NCBI GenBank assembly: GCA_964036295.1
Contig: OZ038466.1
Coordinates: 10,752,001 to 10,816,000, forward strand
Direction: 5' to 3'
DNA length: 64,000 bases
DNA from: Plumapathes pennacea
Lineage: Eukaryota > Cnidaria > Anthozoa > Antipatharia > Myriopathidae
In this document: in pieces, positions 21,112-31,762 of the stretch
Layout of the letters: every line of letters begins with the position of its first letter
Position numbering within the stretch: the stretch's first letter is position 1
Notes under the pieces: generated by a model
The model's database searches: none
Told to the model about the DNA's origin: nothing
Seen by the model: the letters and a program-made list of their open reading frames with translations, nothing else
Position numbers and translations under genes: made by a program

Positions 21112-21346
21112 CATCATTCGATATCAATTTGGTGGAAAGTGACAAGATAAACATTCAGGTAGAAGGACTACGCCCAATGACGGACTTGACAGCCTGCATG
21201 TGGATTAAGATCCCATCATCGATATCTGGACAGCATCAGTATAACTTGATGAAAATTGACACCTCGTCGCACTCCATAGAACTAGGGATACTAGGAAACA
21301 CGTTTGAAGAAGGCTGTGACTACTTCTTTTTTGTGCCACAGGACAT
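21112..21346 (+). CDS. Exon 5: pentraxin/LamG-like domain, first half
   Basis: Phase 1 at the start (codon split G|CA) and phase 2 at the end (AT|G), both matching neighbours. It begins SFDINLVESDKINIQ and includes LTACMWIKIPS, the strand and first Cys typical of pentraxins, then LGILG and EEGCDYFFFV. The donor is GACAT|GTAAGT. Confidence 0.8.
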
Positions 21347-21993
21347 GTAAGTCCCGTAGAATATACCTTGAACTGTTACATTGCACAGAAGGTCCACAAG
21401 TGTAATTAGGATCAATATAACACGTAAGCAGCAACACTCTCACACCATGAGGATCGTTTTTGTATTTAGCCTGTTGGAGAAAGGTTTCGCTGTTATTAAA
21501 CAAAATGCGGGAGCCGCTAAGTTTGCCAAGTATCCGATTCGGGTTTCGAAATTGCATAATACCTTTCACTCCCAAGTTCAAAGTGCAGATTTTCCCAACC
21601 ATTCAAGAAGAAAATGTAGGAGAGATGTGAGGAGAATTAATAATTCAATCAGCTGTCATCTTAGCAAACTATCAAAAGCCAAGTTCTCCATACTGTAATG
21701 ATATATCTTTGGTGATAATTTGAAGGAGAAAATTGAAGTTGATCACTCTTGGGAGTGAAAGGGTTAAAAACAGAGAAAGATAGCGTCCCCATTACTACCC
21801 TCACAGATGTCAGGGACCAAACATAGCCTTTATGAAAAGGGATCGATTGAAGTTCGTTTTTAACACTAAAAATGCGAAAGTATTACATTACACCAGTTTA
21901 GTGCTTGAACCAAATGGCTACAATCTACTGCACAACTAAACCTCCCTCTAGCAGATAAAATAACGATCGACGTGTCTTTTTGCTCTGCTCCAG
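21347..21993 (+). other. Intron containing a MITE
   Basis: Between GTAAGT and acceptor TTTTGCTCTGCTCCAG. Holds the element at 21562-21762; otherwise nothing recognised. Confidence 0.65.
21562..21762. mobile_element. MITE, ~201 bp, CCTTTCACTCCCAAG termini
   Basis: Perfect 15-bp inverted repeats CCTTTCACTCCCAAG / CTTGGGAGTGAAAGG. The interior segment AAAAGCCAAGTTCTCCATAC (21675 on) is also found, inverted, inside D1 (near 6765-6790) and D2. Confidence 0.75.
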
Positions 21994-22696
21994 GACGGCA
22001 GGATATCTTACGCATCGTACAAATCGTCTTGGAGATGACTCGTGGCATTTCATCTGCTTCATGTATTCAGGCACCAATGACGTTACTGTGTACGTCGATG
22101 GACAGAAAGGCACCACAAAGAAAACACCCGAGCTAACGTTCCGGGCTGGAGGGTTACTGACATTAATGGGTCATTTCGATGGTCCCATTCGATTCTCAGA
22201 ATTCAACTTGTGGGATCGCTTGCTGCCTCCAGACGAAATCGCTACATACAGTCGCAGCTGTGACGCGGCCAAGGGGGATATGAAGGAGTGGTACAACTTC
22301 CGGGACATAGCAAGGGAGCTTGAGGGAAAGTATGAAACACCAACAACATGTAGGGCCCCAGCGCCGGCCGGCTCCATCAGTAACCTTATCTTTGCTGAAA
22401 CCACAGCCGAGCCCAGTGAACCTGAAGCCGAATCCGAGCACAGTGAATCTGAAGCCGAATCCGAGCCCAATGAATCTGAGGACATATCTGAGCCCACTGA
22501 CTCCAAAACCACTTTCGAGACCACCGACTCTAAAGCAACATCCGGGACCACCAACTCTAAAGGCACAACCGGGACCACTGACTCTAAAGCAACATCCGGG
22601 GGCAACAGAATCTCCAAATGGATCTCCCACCGGAAGAAAAATTACAAGGCACAGCACGCACAACAAGACCAGCAGTCTGCAGTTATCTTGAAATAA
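21994..22696 (+). CDS. Exon 6: pentraxin/LamG-like second half, Ser/Thr-rich tail, stop
   Basis: Phase 2 start completes the split codon from exon 5. DDSWHFICFMYSG matches the pentraxin H-x-C region with one extra residue. VTVYVDGQKG, LLTLMGHFDGPI and FNLWDRLLPPDEIA follow in the order expected for pentraxin/LamG folds. From about residue 135 the tail is low complexity: acidic repeats of the type EPEAESEHSESEAESEP, then Thr/Ser repeats (TTDSKATSG and variants), ending with a basic HRKKNYK stretch. No membrane anchor. Stop TAA 22694-22696. Confidence 0.82.
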
Positions 22697-23006
22697 GCTG
22701 AATATAATTTGGTCAAACTACCTTTTATTGTACAATCCACATATGGGCTCACATAACAGTTGTTCAATTAAGTTTGACTATAACATTAAAATAGCTGATC
22801 TGTAACTGTTTGGTGGTGTGACACTAATATCAAACCAAGTTCACTTGTAACTTCACCTTGTTTATGTATGTTAATAATGTAACTGTGAAACCAAAGCAAA
22901 TATAGCATCGAGCAAAAAGTATTCCGTTTTTTATTATCTTTTCTAACTTCCACGTATTATAAATCCACTTGGTTACTAAACCTGTTTATACAGAGCAGGC
23001 AGTGAA
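22697..23006. other. Presumed 3' UTR and intergenic DNA
   Basis: AT-rich, no reading frame or repeat recognised apart from the possible poly(A) signal. Confidence 0.4.
22785..22790 (+). promoter_or_regulatory. Possible variant poly(A) signal ATTAAA
   Basis: ATTAAA about 90 bp after the stop of the MACPF gene; no canonical AATAAA lies closer. Confidence 0.3.
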
Positions 23007-23025
23007 ATAGATAGATAGATAGATT

Positions 23026-23094
<69 letters not shown>
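23007..23094. repeat. (GATA)n microsatellite, ~22 units
   Basis: ATAG/GATA units with one ATTG interruption. On the minus strand it follows ...GCTTCAATAAAC TATCTATC, i.e. an AATAAA-like signal then a (TATC)n tail, as in the 3' ends of some LINE- or SINE-type retroposons. The adjacent 23095-23200 may be that retroposon's 3' end. Confidence 0.95.
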
Positions 23095-23528
23095 TTTATT
23101 GAAGCTTTAAAATTACAGCTCTAGAGCTGAATTGGATAAAAATTAAACCATAAATTTCTAGGACTCAGCAAACTAAAAAAGCAATTGTTGTGTCCTAATA
23201 TGATCAGTAAAACTGTATAAACTATAAACTCTTTTGTTCACTCACGAGTTTTTGGGAAATTCGAACAACTGATGTCGGGTAGACACCTAAACAGTACTGT
23301 CACCTGTTCAACGAAGAGCACGATGAGATAAGAATAGCAAATAATGTACACCTATAAAAGCCCCCTTTCATAGGATTTTACATAAACAGTGGAGAAACAG
23401 GAGGACAGACAGAGTGACAGAACTAGTGGGAATTAAGGTACAAATTTGAACCGTAAAACATTGTGACTGAATTTAATTTTTGTTGACACTGATGTGTAAT
23501 TCATAGATGCGTTTCCTTTTTTTCTTCA
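23095..23528. other. Intergenic, possible retroposon 3' end
   Basis: No coding frame. The first ~100 bp next to (GATA)n may be a minus-strand retroposon tail; the rest is unrecognised. Confidence 0.3.
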
Positions 23529-24723
23529 GGGCCCGGTTTTTCGAAAGTCGATTAAGCTAATCCAGGGTTAACGAAATTCTTTCTCTCGACCTCTCTGCCA
23601 ATAAACTGCATAGTTTTGTTCAAAGATGGATTAAAAAGCTCGTTCCAGCTTAAGGTGGCTCCATAGGGTTTTCAAACGCAATTTCGCGTGGGCACCAAAA
23701 TCACAATGAAATAAAAACCCGACTTTCGTAATTCTCTGGAGGAAATCTGAATTTAACAGGAAAATCCTAAAATCTCGGAATAAAAACAGTTTACGATGCG
23801 TGCACGGTTCTTCGAGTCACGAAGAAACCAAACTTGCAAGCCTTTCAATCAAACTAAGTACACGCCGGCTTTACTTGATCGCCGATCTTTATCACTTTAC
23901 CTTCGAATGTATATAACTTTACTGAATTAGTTTGAAAGTATTGTTTCTGCACATCCTGTCAGGCGTGCGATCGCCGCTTTCTCCTCGTGTTTACATGCAC
24001 AACTTGTTTTCACGCGCAAGGACATTACGGCTAACGCATGCGCACTTGTCGATCTTGTCGAGTCATTATTTTGCATTTGATGGCGCAATACGCACGTAAA
24101 ATATCAAGTTTTTCTTTGCATTTTTCTCGAGTTTCCTTCGGTGAATCTGTCTTAAATTTTGCAGGCAAACGAAGATTATATCCGGTTTTGTAATATTTGA
24201 TTTTAATGGAAATTTATGGAGCAGAATTTTCTTTATTTGCAAAAAACCTAAATTGCCAATTAGCTCGGAATCCGCTCCTCTAACCCCAACTTTTTTTCAC
24301 AGTTATGTTTACCTTATACAAATTTCTAAACATACTGAAAGTTTCAGAAAAATTAACCGAAGAAAACTCGAGAAAAGAGAGCAGAAAGTTTGAAAACGGG
24401 TAGAAGACCTTTATTTCAAGGACGTATTGTTTCCATAGAAACCACACTAGAGTGACAAAAGTAAGACGTATACGCAACAGACCTCTCGAAACATCTACCC
24501 TGCAAATTTGATCAAGAAAGAATATAATGAAATGAAAATATGACGGTTTTGGTGTCATAAACTAAATACAAGCAAGTGCAAGGAAGTACCCTATGGAGCC
24601 ACCTTAAAACATTACCAAGAAAGTCGTTGTGGACGAAACTTTCACGTTTTCAGGCTTACATAAGGCCAGAAAGTTTATACCTAATCCAGGATTAGCCTAA
24701 TCGTCCTTTGAAAAACCGGGCCC
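23529..24723. mobile_element. GGGCCCGG MITE, interrupted by a second element
   Basis: Ends GGGCCCGGTTTTTCGAAAG and CTTTGAAAAACCGGGCCC. Only ~245 bp belong to this element (23529-23653 and 24604-24723), matching the uninterrupted copy at 17454-17680 in reverse complement. CAG occurs on both sides and could be a short target duplication. Confidence 0.85.
23654..24603. mobile_element. Nested TTAA-target MITE, 950 bp
   Basis: TIRs GGTGGCTCCATAGGG / CCCTATGGAGCCACC, flanked by TTAA on both sides (23650-23653, 24604-24607). The related uninterrupted element at 17454-17680 has a single TTAA at this point, so TTAA is a true target duplication. TTAA targets are used by piggyBac- and Kolobok-type transposases; the superfamily cannot be decided here. 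The 92-codon minus ORF inside has no recognisable domain. Confidence 0.9.
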
Positions 24724-25269
24724 AGTTCTGTGATAAATAACTACTGAGATTCAACTGCAGAAAAGTCTAAAAGCCTTACAGGTGCGTTTATTCTTATTGT
24801 TTATAAATGCATGGGGGAAGAATAGCAATTTTAACGTATACTATATACATCTTTTCTGCTCGTTTCAGGTGCAAAAACTTTAAAATGCTTTGTCTTGTTT
24901 TATACAGAGAAAACATATTTATTGGGGTGAAAGCCCAAAGGAAAAAGAACCTACCATGTATCAGATCGTTTGTATTGTTAATGTGCTGGCGGTTTTACGA
25001 TATCATTAATGTTTTGATTCATTTTAAACGTTGTCACATCCTCTGTTCTTTCCTCTAGTCGGGTCAACAATGATGCAAAAACTGCACCTTTTTTCGTTCT
25101 ACTCACCGCTGGGTTTGTAGGTAAGCATTTTTGAACCCGATGCGAGCTTCGGTTTTAGTTTTATAAACATGTCATATCGTGAAAGCAGATTCACAGTGCT
25201 TTTTCTCTCGGTCGACATTTGTGCTCTGCTACAATGTAACCCTGCTAACACATGTTTGATAAGTATCAG
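24724..25269. other. Intergenic DNA, nothing recognised
   Basis: AT-rich; an 83-codon plus ORF (24807-25058) has no domain or supporting splice sites. Confidence 0.4.
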
Positions 25270-26429
25270 CATGGCCAGAAATAGCGGACACGCATGCGCA
25301 TTAGGGACTGCAATTTTTTGGCTTTCAGTGTAAACTAAACAAGAGACTTTACTATGAAGATGGACACAAAAATCATCGTACCTTTGAACTAGAGACTAAA
25401 CAGCAAGCTGTTCAACCGGATTCTCTTATAATACAAGGATACCGAAAATATTAACACAAAATCAGTAGCTGTCCATATGTACTTCTTGCGTTTTTCCAAT
25501 GTAAAGATGCAAGACACGTCTAAGAGACAACAGTATGGCAGACAAGCTGAAATCGGCATACTGGATGAGAGTAGCTGACCGTTTTGCCTCGAAGTTGTTG
25601 AAATATCGAAGCTGTTCAATCGGTTCTTACTTCGAGAAAAGTCATTCTTCTGAACAAACTTATTGGTAACCCTCGGCACTTTGTATCTCTTGCGTTTTTG
25701 GATTATAAAGATGTGTTTTGTTGAATTTAGCCGCACAATCACTCGATACGCACGCTTAGTGAAGCAAGGTTCGATGCTACTCGCAATCGGTTCTAGCTCC
25801 CTCCGATCGGCCCCGGCGATCGACCAAGTTGTTCAAAACAAACTGTGTAGCCTTGTGAGTAAACCATCCTGCAAAGTTTGTTCAGGATTTGTTTTGGGAA
25901 TTTAATGGAGCTTTGAAAGAGACGTCGCGAATCGTGGCGCATAAATACGGTTGTTCAAGAACGGACAAAAAAACTCTGTCCAGCAAAGCAGGAACTGTTT
26001 TAATACCGCTAAATTGTAAGACTTGTTCATCCTTTCTTTTAACTTCAGCAAAGAATTTGCAATTAAGCTACAGCACCAAGTTTTACAAAACTGACCGTGC
26101 GTGTCACCAGTCGCTTTGAAACATTTCAGCTTTTCCATTCGCGGCATGCTGTTTCCAATAATCACTACAATTTCGGAACGGTTTTTCAGCAATCGCAGTG
26201 ATCGTAGCAATCCAGCGGTCTCTGAACACTTTTCTGAGCGATCGCAGTGATTGAGTGATCGCAGTGATTGATCGCAATCCGGCATACTTCAGCTAATTGT
26301 ACGTTTGGTAAACAAACTGCTGCCCGCGATTTTGGGCGGGAAAAGCTGCCGCGGACGCACATTGTGGCGGGAAATACCCGGCCCGCTGACAATGTTGCAG
26401 GCTCAAAATGTCCGCTATTTCTGGCCATG
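25270..26429. mobile_element. Candidate 1.16-kb TIR element
   Basis: A perfect inverted repeat of about 20 bp: ATGGCCAGAAATAGCGGACA at 25271-25290 and its complement at 26409-26428, one more base agreeing on the outer side. No clear target duplication. The interior has several short ORFs on both strands without recognisable domains, a cluster of GATCGCAGTGATT-like short repeats (26195-26280) and a GC-richer stretch at 26320-26400. It could be a non-autonomous DNA transposon. Confidence 0.55.
26195..26280. repeat. Short GATCGCAGTGATT-like direct repeats
   Basis: Four or so imperfect copies of GATCGCAGTGATT and close variants in about 85 bp. Confidence 0.6.
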
Positions 26430-26835
26430 AGATCATGTCTATACAAGACATGCATGAAGGTCAACCGGCCTCGCCAAACAAATACACTTGACGCCAAGAA
26501 ATTTGCTACTAAGTTTCGGAAAGTTCTAACAAAATGTCGCAAAGGAAAGGGAGATCGAAACTGCCATAATTTAGTAATCCAACCTGAATTGTTTGAAGAC
26601 ATATTTTGTTTCAAAACATTTAGTTTTCTTTATCAAAAATGCCACGGAGCTTCCTAAAACAATTAACTTTTGAAGTAAAATTTAGGGCCAGTAGTGGAAC
26701 CTACAGGTGGTTTGTCGTGACACTGCGGGGGAGCTTTAAGTTAGGCCGAGTTAAGGTCTCAATATATCGTTCGCGCGTTCCTCAAAAATATTTGGTGGAA
26801 AAAAATCATTGTAGCGTTGCTTTTATTAGCCATTC
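26430..26835. other. Intergenic DNA, nothing recognised
   Basis: Open frames here (to 26657 plus and 26639-26854 plus) lack domains. The MPRSFL start at 26639 is discussed under rejected items. Confidence 0.4.
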
Positions 26836-26964
26836 CGAAGTTCCAGAATATTAATCAAACTTACACAAATTGAAAAATTAACTTACTAATTTGGATGTGC
26901 TCTTCTTGTGATGAGGTAATTTTTTCAATTTGATTATCAGTTTGATTAATCTCCTGGAACTTCG
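26836..26964. repeat. Foldback repeat at the border of element C
   Basis: The left arm CGAAGTTCCAG...TTAATCAAACT...AAATTGAAAAA pairs with the right arm TTTTTCAATTT...AGTTTGATTAA...CTGGAACTTCG. The right arm ends inside ACTTCGTATG, which is where similarity to A and B begins. Confidence 0.8.
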
Positions 26965-29056
26965 TATGAAAAAACCATCTCAGACGTTACGCATCCTACA
27001 TGTACAAGTCTTATCACTAATATGTTCAAGACTGCTATGCATTAAGCTTTAACGCAAAATTCTGGGTCGATACGAAATTAATCTCTATCGGAAGCTGCAG
27101 ACGTTTGAATACCGTGACAGCAAAGGCATCACGGGCTTGTGGAGCGAACATTACGGCTCGGATAGTCGGATATCAACCTTGAGCCTTTGAAGACTTCGAG
27201 GTATTCAGTGACAAATATTCTCGATGTAATCGCCTGCCAGTCTTTCCTGCTTTTGTTAAAGCGGCGTGAGTGAAAGCTAAGTAGCTGATGATTCGGGATT
27301 CCCCGTTCTATGATATTATGCTCGTGACATTTCATTGACAGATCTTGTATCTTAATCTCGCGTGATATTTGCCTCAAACCAATTAGTAATTCAGTATCCT
27401 CAGACAATAAACAAAGAACCTTTACTGCACGCAAAACGAAGTTAAACGCCGACTGTTCGTATACGCCGCGCATTACACAAAGCCGCAGAGTTTCCGACAA
27501 AGGGAGACGCTCTGCCCGCAGGGAAAAGTTCAAGTTCTATCAAGTTTCGACACGTCTTCTACTACTTATTCGATGTTCTTTCACACAAATATTGCTCAGA
27601 ACATAGATTCATTGGTTGAAGCGGTATCTATAATCGAGCATTTGCAAAACACAACCCTTCGTACTTTACGGGGGTCCCGCTGGTAACACATCAAGCATTT
27701 GTGTACGGCTATTTTCAAGTCTTCCGACGCTTAAAAACAATGCAAGCCAAAATCGCTCTTAAAGTATGGCTTCCGTGCATCCAGAAAGCCAACCGATGAT
27801 CGTTTTGTTTGGATCAACAACTGAAGGACCGGAATTTTTTTCTATATCCCTTGACAGAGAAAACGCATTGTACTTGGTTCTGTGATTTTGATCTCTGAAT
27901 ACGTCTGATCTTGCAATGCCTGTTTTTTAACACATTTTAAAATACAAACGTATCTTAGCACCTCGGTTACTTTTGGCAATCTTCTTTTTGAGCTTCTAGC
28001 TTTCTCGCAGCGATGGTTTATTGATCCTAATTTTCTCTTTCCATTTCCATCTGTGGCTTTTTATTGTTTCCATGTTGTTTACATGCACGTTCACGGAACG
28101 CATTAGCACTGTGAAGTACGTAAGCTCGGGTATAATCATGAACTTTTGACGACTTTGGGACATTCTTTGAAATGTATTCTCGTATTAGTCGCCTGCTTTT
28201 TCTACTCTTGTTCAAAATGCGTGAAAGGTTATTCAAGGATACGTGGCTCGGCTCACGACTTCGTCTTGGAGGACTTCGGTTTTCTTTCACATAAACATTT
28301 GTGGGAATACAATAAAACTGAGCGAAGCGAGATCTACCAACGGTTCCACTGATTGTTTGACCTTCATGGCACCGAGCCAAAATGTCGCAACAACAACATA
28401 AATGCACAGCAGAGTGAAATTTTAATCCCAAACAAAACTCAGATTTTCTGACGCTTTACTTGTATCAGCAAGAATAATACAAAGTAAAAGAATACAAAGT
28501 ACCTTCAAGTTTACCTTCATACTAAACAGTTCCATATAATCCGATATCAAGCGCTTGTCAAGAATCGAAGTTGCTTCGCCGTCTTTACATAGGTTCTCGT
28601 CTTTATATCTCGAGCGCCTTTGTTCAGCTTGTTCCTTCAAGTTCTCAAGGTTCTGGATATCAGATTCTTCGTACATTTCTGTACAGTTGTGCATAGTTAT
28701 GTAGTTCATTGATAAGTTCATTGCATTTGCTTTCATGGCTTTCAATATGGCTTTTGAGGCTGAACGGACCGACCCAAGCCAAAACCGCTCAATGAAATTT
28801 AAAGTGGGTCTACTGCAGCCGGCGTATCCGTTTGTAAGTAAGATGAGCGGTCCATAAAATAATCCACAGAGCCAACTTAGGCAAGCAACTTGCTGTCTTC
28901 AAAATGGCGAAACTGCTCGCCCGCCAAGTCACTTGATAACAACGTCATCACAAATCACATGATAATATGAACCAATCACCGCATGAAGATTTGTAACCCA
29001 GCAAAATTAAAAAAAAAAAAATAGCTCCATTTTAAAGCTTCTGTCGTCACAAGCAA
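26959..29056 (-). mobile_element. Element C, copy of A/B lacking its 3' quarter
   Basis: Matches A from about 1598 to 3699. The first ~675 bp (the element's 3' end in its own orientation) are missing, and a foldback repeat sits at the break. The right (5') end GTCACAAGCAA joins satellite with the same ATTACATATTT variant as A, so A and C share one ancestral junction. ORFs 27129-27533 and 28027-28431 are kept. The signal-peptide-like ORF has a premature stop. Confidence 0.65.
28422..28745 (-). pseudogene. Copy C of the signal-peptide-like ORF, prematurely stopped
   Basis: Same frame as A (2926-3513) and B, but a CAA to TAA change places a stop right after SENLSFVWD, about 45 residues earlier than in A and B. 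The signal-peptide-like ATG is at 28518-28520. The other two copies are open here. Confidence 0.4.
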
Positions 29057-30626
29057 TTACATATTTACATGTTTCTATTATAAGGCGTCATCATGAGGTA
29101 ATGTGACGTTTCTTTACTATTCAAATAACAATGTCTTAATCAACAGCCATTCTGTGTTAATATAAGCACAGTTAACTAACATTTATACTACTATTACTAA
29201 CATTTTAAGGCTTACCCATGGTTACCCATGTATCAAACTATCACAGAACAATTTAACAGAAATTACGTATTTACAAATTTCTATTGTAAGGCGTCATCAT
29301 GATGTGATATGATGTTTGTTTAATGCGCAAATAGTAATGTCTTAATCAACAGCCTTTCTGTGTTAATATAAGCACAGTTAACATTGGTATTACTAACATT
29401 TTAAGGCTTACCCATGGTTACCCATGTATCAAACTATCACACAACGATTTAACAGAAATTACGTATTTACAAGTTTCTATTATAAAACGTAATCATGACG
29501 TGATATGACGTTTACTGCGCAGATAGTAAAGTCTTAATCAACAGCCATTCTGTGTTAATATAAGCACAGAAAACATTGGTATTACTAACATTTTAAGGCT
29601 TACCCATGGTTACCCATGTATCAAACTATCACAGAACGATTTAACAGAAATTACGTATTTACATGTTTCTATTATAAGGCGTCATCATGAGGTAATGTGA
29701 CGTTTGTTTACTGCGCAGATAGTAATGTCTTAATGAACAGCCATTCTGTGTTAATATAAGCACAGTTAACATTGGTATTCCTAACATTTTAAGGCTTACC
29801 CATGATTACCCATGTATCAAACTATCACAGAACAATCTAACAGAAATTACGTATTTACATAATTCTATTATAAAACGTCATCAAGACGTGATGTGACGTT
29901 TGTTTACTCCGCAGATAATAAAGTCTTAATCAACAACCTTTCTGTGTTAATATAAGCACAGTTAACATTGGTATTACTAACATTTTAAGGCTTACCCATG
30001 GTTACCCATGTATCAAACTATCACAGAACGATTTAACAGAAATTACGTATTTACATGTTTCTATTATAAGGCGTCATCATGAGGTAATGTGACGTTTGTT
30101 TACTGCACAGATGGTAAAGTCTTAATCAACATCCATTCTGTGTTAGTATAAGCTAAGTTAACATTGGTATTACTAACATTTTAAGGCTTGCCCATGGTTA
30201 CCCATGTATCAAACTATTACAGAACAATTTAATAGAAATTACGTATTTACATGTTTCTATTATAAAACCTCATCATGACGTGATGTGACGTTTGTTTACT
30301 ATTCAGATAGTAATGTCTTAATCAACAGCGTTTCTGTGTTAATATAAGCTCAGTTAACATTGGTATTACTAACATTTTAAGGCTTCCCCATGGTTACCCA
30401 TGTATCAAACTATCACAGAACAATTTAACAGAAATTACGTATTTACATGTTTCTATTATAAAACCTCATCATGACGTGATATGACGTTTACTGCGCAGAT
30501 AGTAAAGTCTTAATCAACAGCCATTCTGTGTTACTATTAGCACAGTTAACATTGGTATTACTAACATTTTAAGGCTTACCCATGGTTACCCATGTATCAA
30601 ACTATCACAGAACGATTTAACAGAAA
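29057..30626. repeat. 196-bp satellite array 3 (8 monomers)
   Basis: 1,570 bp, almost exactly eight monomers, between C and D2. Same borders in the monomer as array 1. One monomer near 29165-29200 has a small irregular insertion (ACATTTATACTACTATTACT). Confidence 0.95.
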
Positions 30627-31762
30627 CCAGACTGGCCTTGCCGGTGAGCTCGCGGCGTGAGTTGGGTCGAGACCAGAATATAAAATGGAAAGTAGGGGAC
30701 AAGAGCGGAACTCCCTGGAGAGACTTCCAATTTCTCACCATAAAAATATCAGACAGTATAGAGAACTTGGCTTTTGACACCTTGCTCTTTTGACACCTTG
30801 ATTAAACTAAAAATTATTATTACAACAGTCATACACTTGCTTCTTAAAGGTTGAGCGACCCTGCATCTTGAGAATGCGTGACATATCTTTTTATGCACAA
30901 TCGATTATGACAGTTTGACCTTAACTCATTTTTCTAATCAGAGGCCACGATTAATCCAGCCCTCGCTTCACTACTTATGTGTTTTCTTTTATTAACTCAA
31001 TACGTTTCTTCTATCAGGCTTTCGAGTATTCGTGCTCTGTAACAAATATAAAATTGAAAGCGAGGAATGTGACACGAGAGATGTTTCCAACATTATTGCG
31101 GTTTTGTTCACAGTGTGTTCAGTCCATTGTGACTTCAAACTCAATCCTCAGAATTATTTCGGTGAATTTTTCATTTCTGGTATTTAATGAACATTGCGAA
31201 ACAAAGACTACATGATCGAATGAAAGAAACACTTCAACAGGCAATGTACGATACGCAGAAGAATTTTATGAGGCAACAGATCTCATGTACAGAGTAAAGC
31301 ATAAAGCGTCATTGTTTTACGGCTAAAGCTCACCGTAGCTTTGGTTTCTGTTTTCGCCCTGTTATCTTCCCAAAAGTATTTCGTGTCGCCACAGAAAGTT
31401 TCGTCGGGACTAAATATTTATCGGCGACAGCGGTATCCATCAAATATTTGTTTACGGCTATTCTCAAAGCTTCCGCGGTGAACGCGAGCCAAAATCGTTC
31501 CCGAAAATCCAGTTTATCCGTGCATATTCCACAGAGCCAAATGGTGTTGAGTTTGGATGGGATGCAGTTAACTTTTACACACAAGTAACGAGCAATTTAC
31601 TGGCCATATCTCGAATTGTTTAGCGAAGTCAATTACGTCATCGCCCAGCACGTGATAATACAAAACAATCACCGTGTGCTGATTCTCGACCCACAAAAAG
31701 GAAAAAAAATAATAAAAATTTGTGTTTTTAAGCTCGCTTGGGCCCCAGACTCTGGCAAGCAA
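30627..31762 (-). mobile_element. Element D2, second copy of D1
   Basis: Near-identical to D1 (offset ~23,984) and at the same point of the satellite monomer. The terminal CTAG of D1 is CCAG here, a single change at the 3' tip that would be expected to weaken a Helitron terminus. The hairpin (ACTGGCCTTGCCGGT) has one mismatch. ORF 31330-31584 is identical to that of D1. Confidence 0.65.
31330..31584 (-). CDS. Copy D2 of the ERFWLA ORF
   Basis: Protein identical to the D1 ORF at 7346-7600. It has the same ERFWLA motif (31483-31500) and Lys/Arg-rich end. No recognised family. Confidence 0.3.
   Translation of the reverse strand: MCVKVNCIPSKLNTIWLCGICTDKLDFRERFWLAFTAEALRIAVNKYLMDTAVADKYLVPTKLSVATRNTFGKITGRKQKPKLR

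Larger units (their letters stand above)
15430..22696 (+). other. Partial gene: MACPF / FA-like / Cys-rich / pentraxin-like protein (six 3' exons)
   Basis: Six exons join with consistent phases (0,0,1,1,2 at the five junctions) and GT/AG borders, giving about 950 codons to the TAA at 22694-22696. Domain order: C-terminal half of a MACPF domain, a beta-rich domain resembling Methyltransf_FA, ten cysteines in a compact linker, a pentraxin/laminin-G-like domain, and a Ser/Thr/Glu-rich tail. MACPF proteins form membrane pores in immunity, predation or development. Which role applies is not visible. The signal peptide and MACPF N-half must lie in exons left of the window, across an intron of at least 15.4 kb holding the Helitron-satellite block; otherwise the gene is truncated. 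No frame break was seen in the six exons. Confidence 0.75.

Noticed and set aside
22171..22617. 148- and 156-aa minus-strand ORFs
   Set aside because: They overlap the plus-strand Ser/Thr/Glu-rich tail of exon 6. The low-complexity codons leave the opposite frames open.
25902..26614. Minus-strand ORFs of 127 and 142 aa
   Set aside because: They overlap each other and the TIR element end and contain the GATCGCAGTGATT repeats; no domain or splice support.
26639..26854. MPRSFL start resembling the SNAG motif of Snail/Gfi zinc-finger proteins
   Set aside because: Only the first six residues agree. The rest of the ORF has no zinc fingers and ends after 71 residues, so this is probably coincidence.
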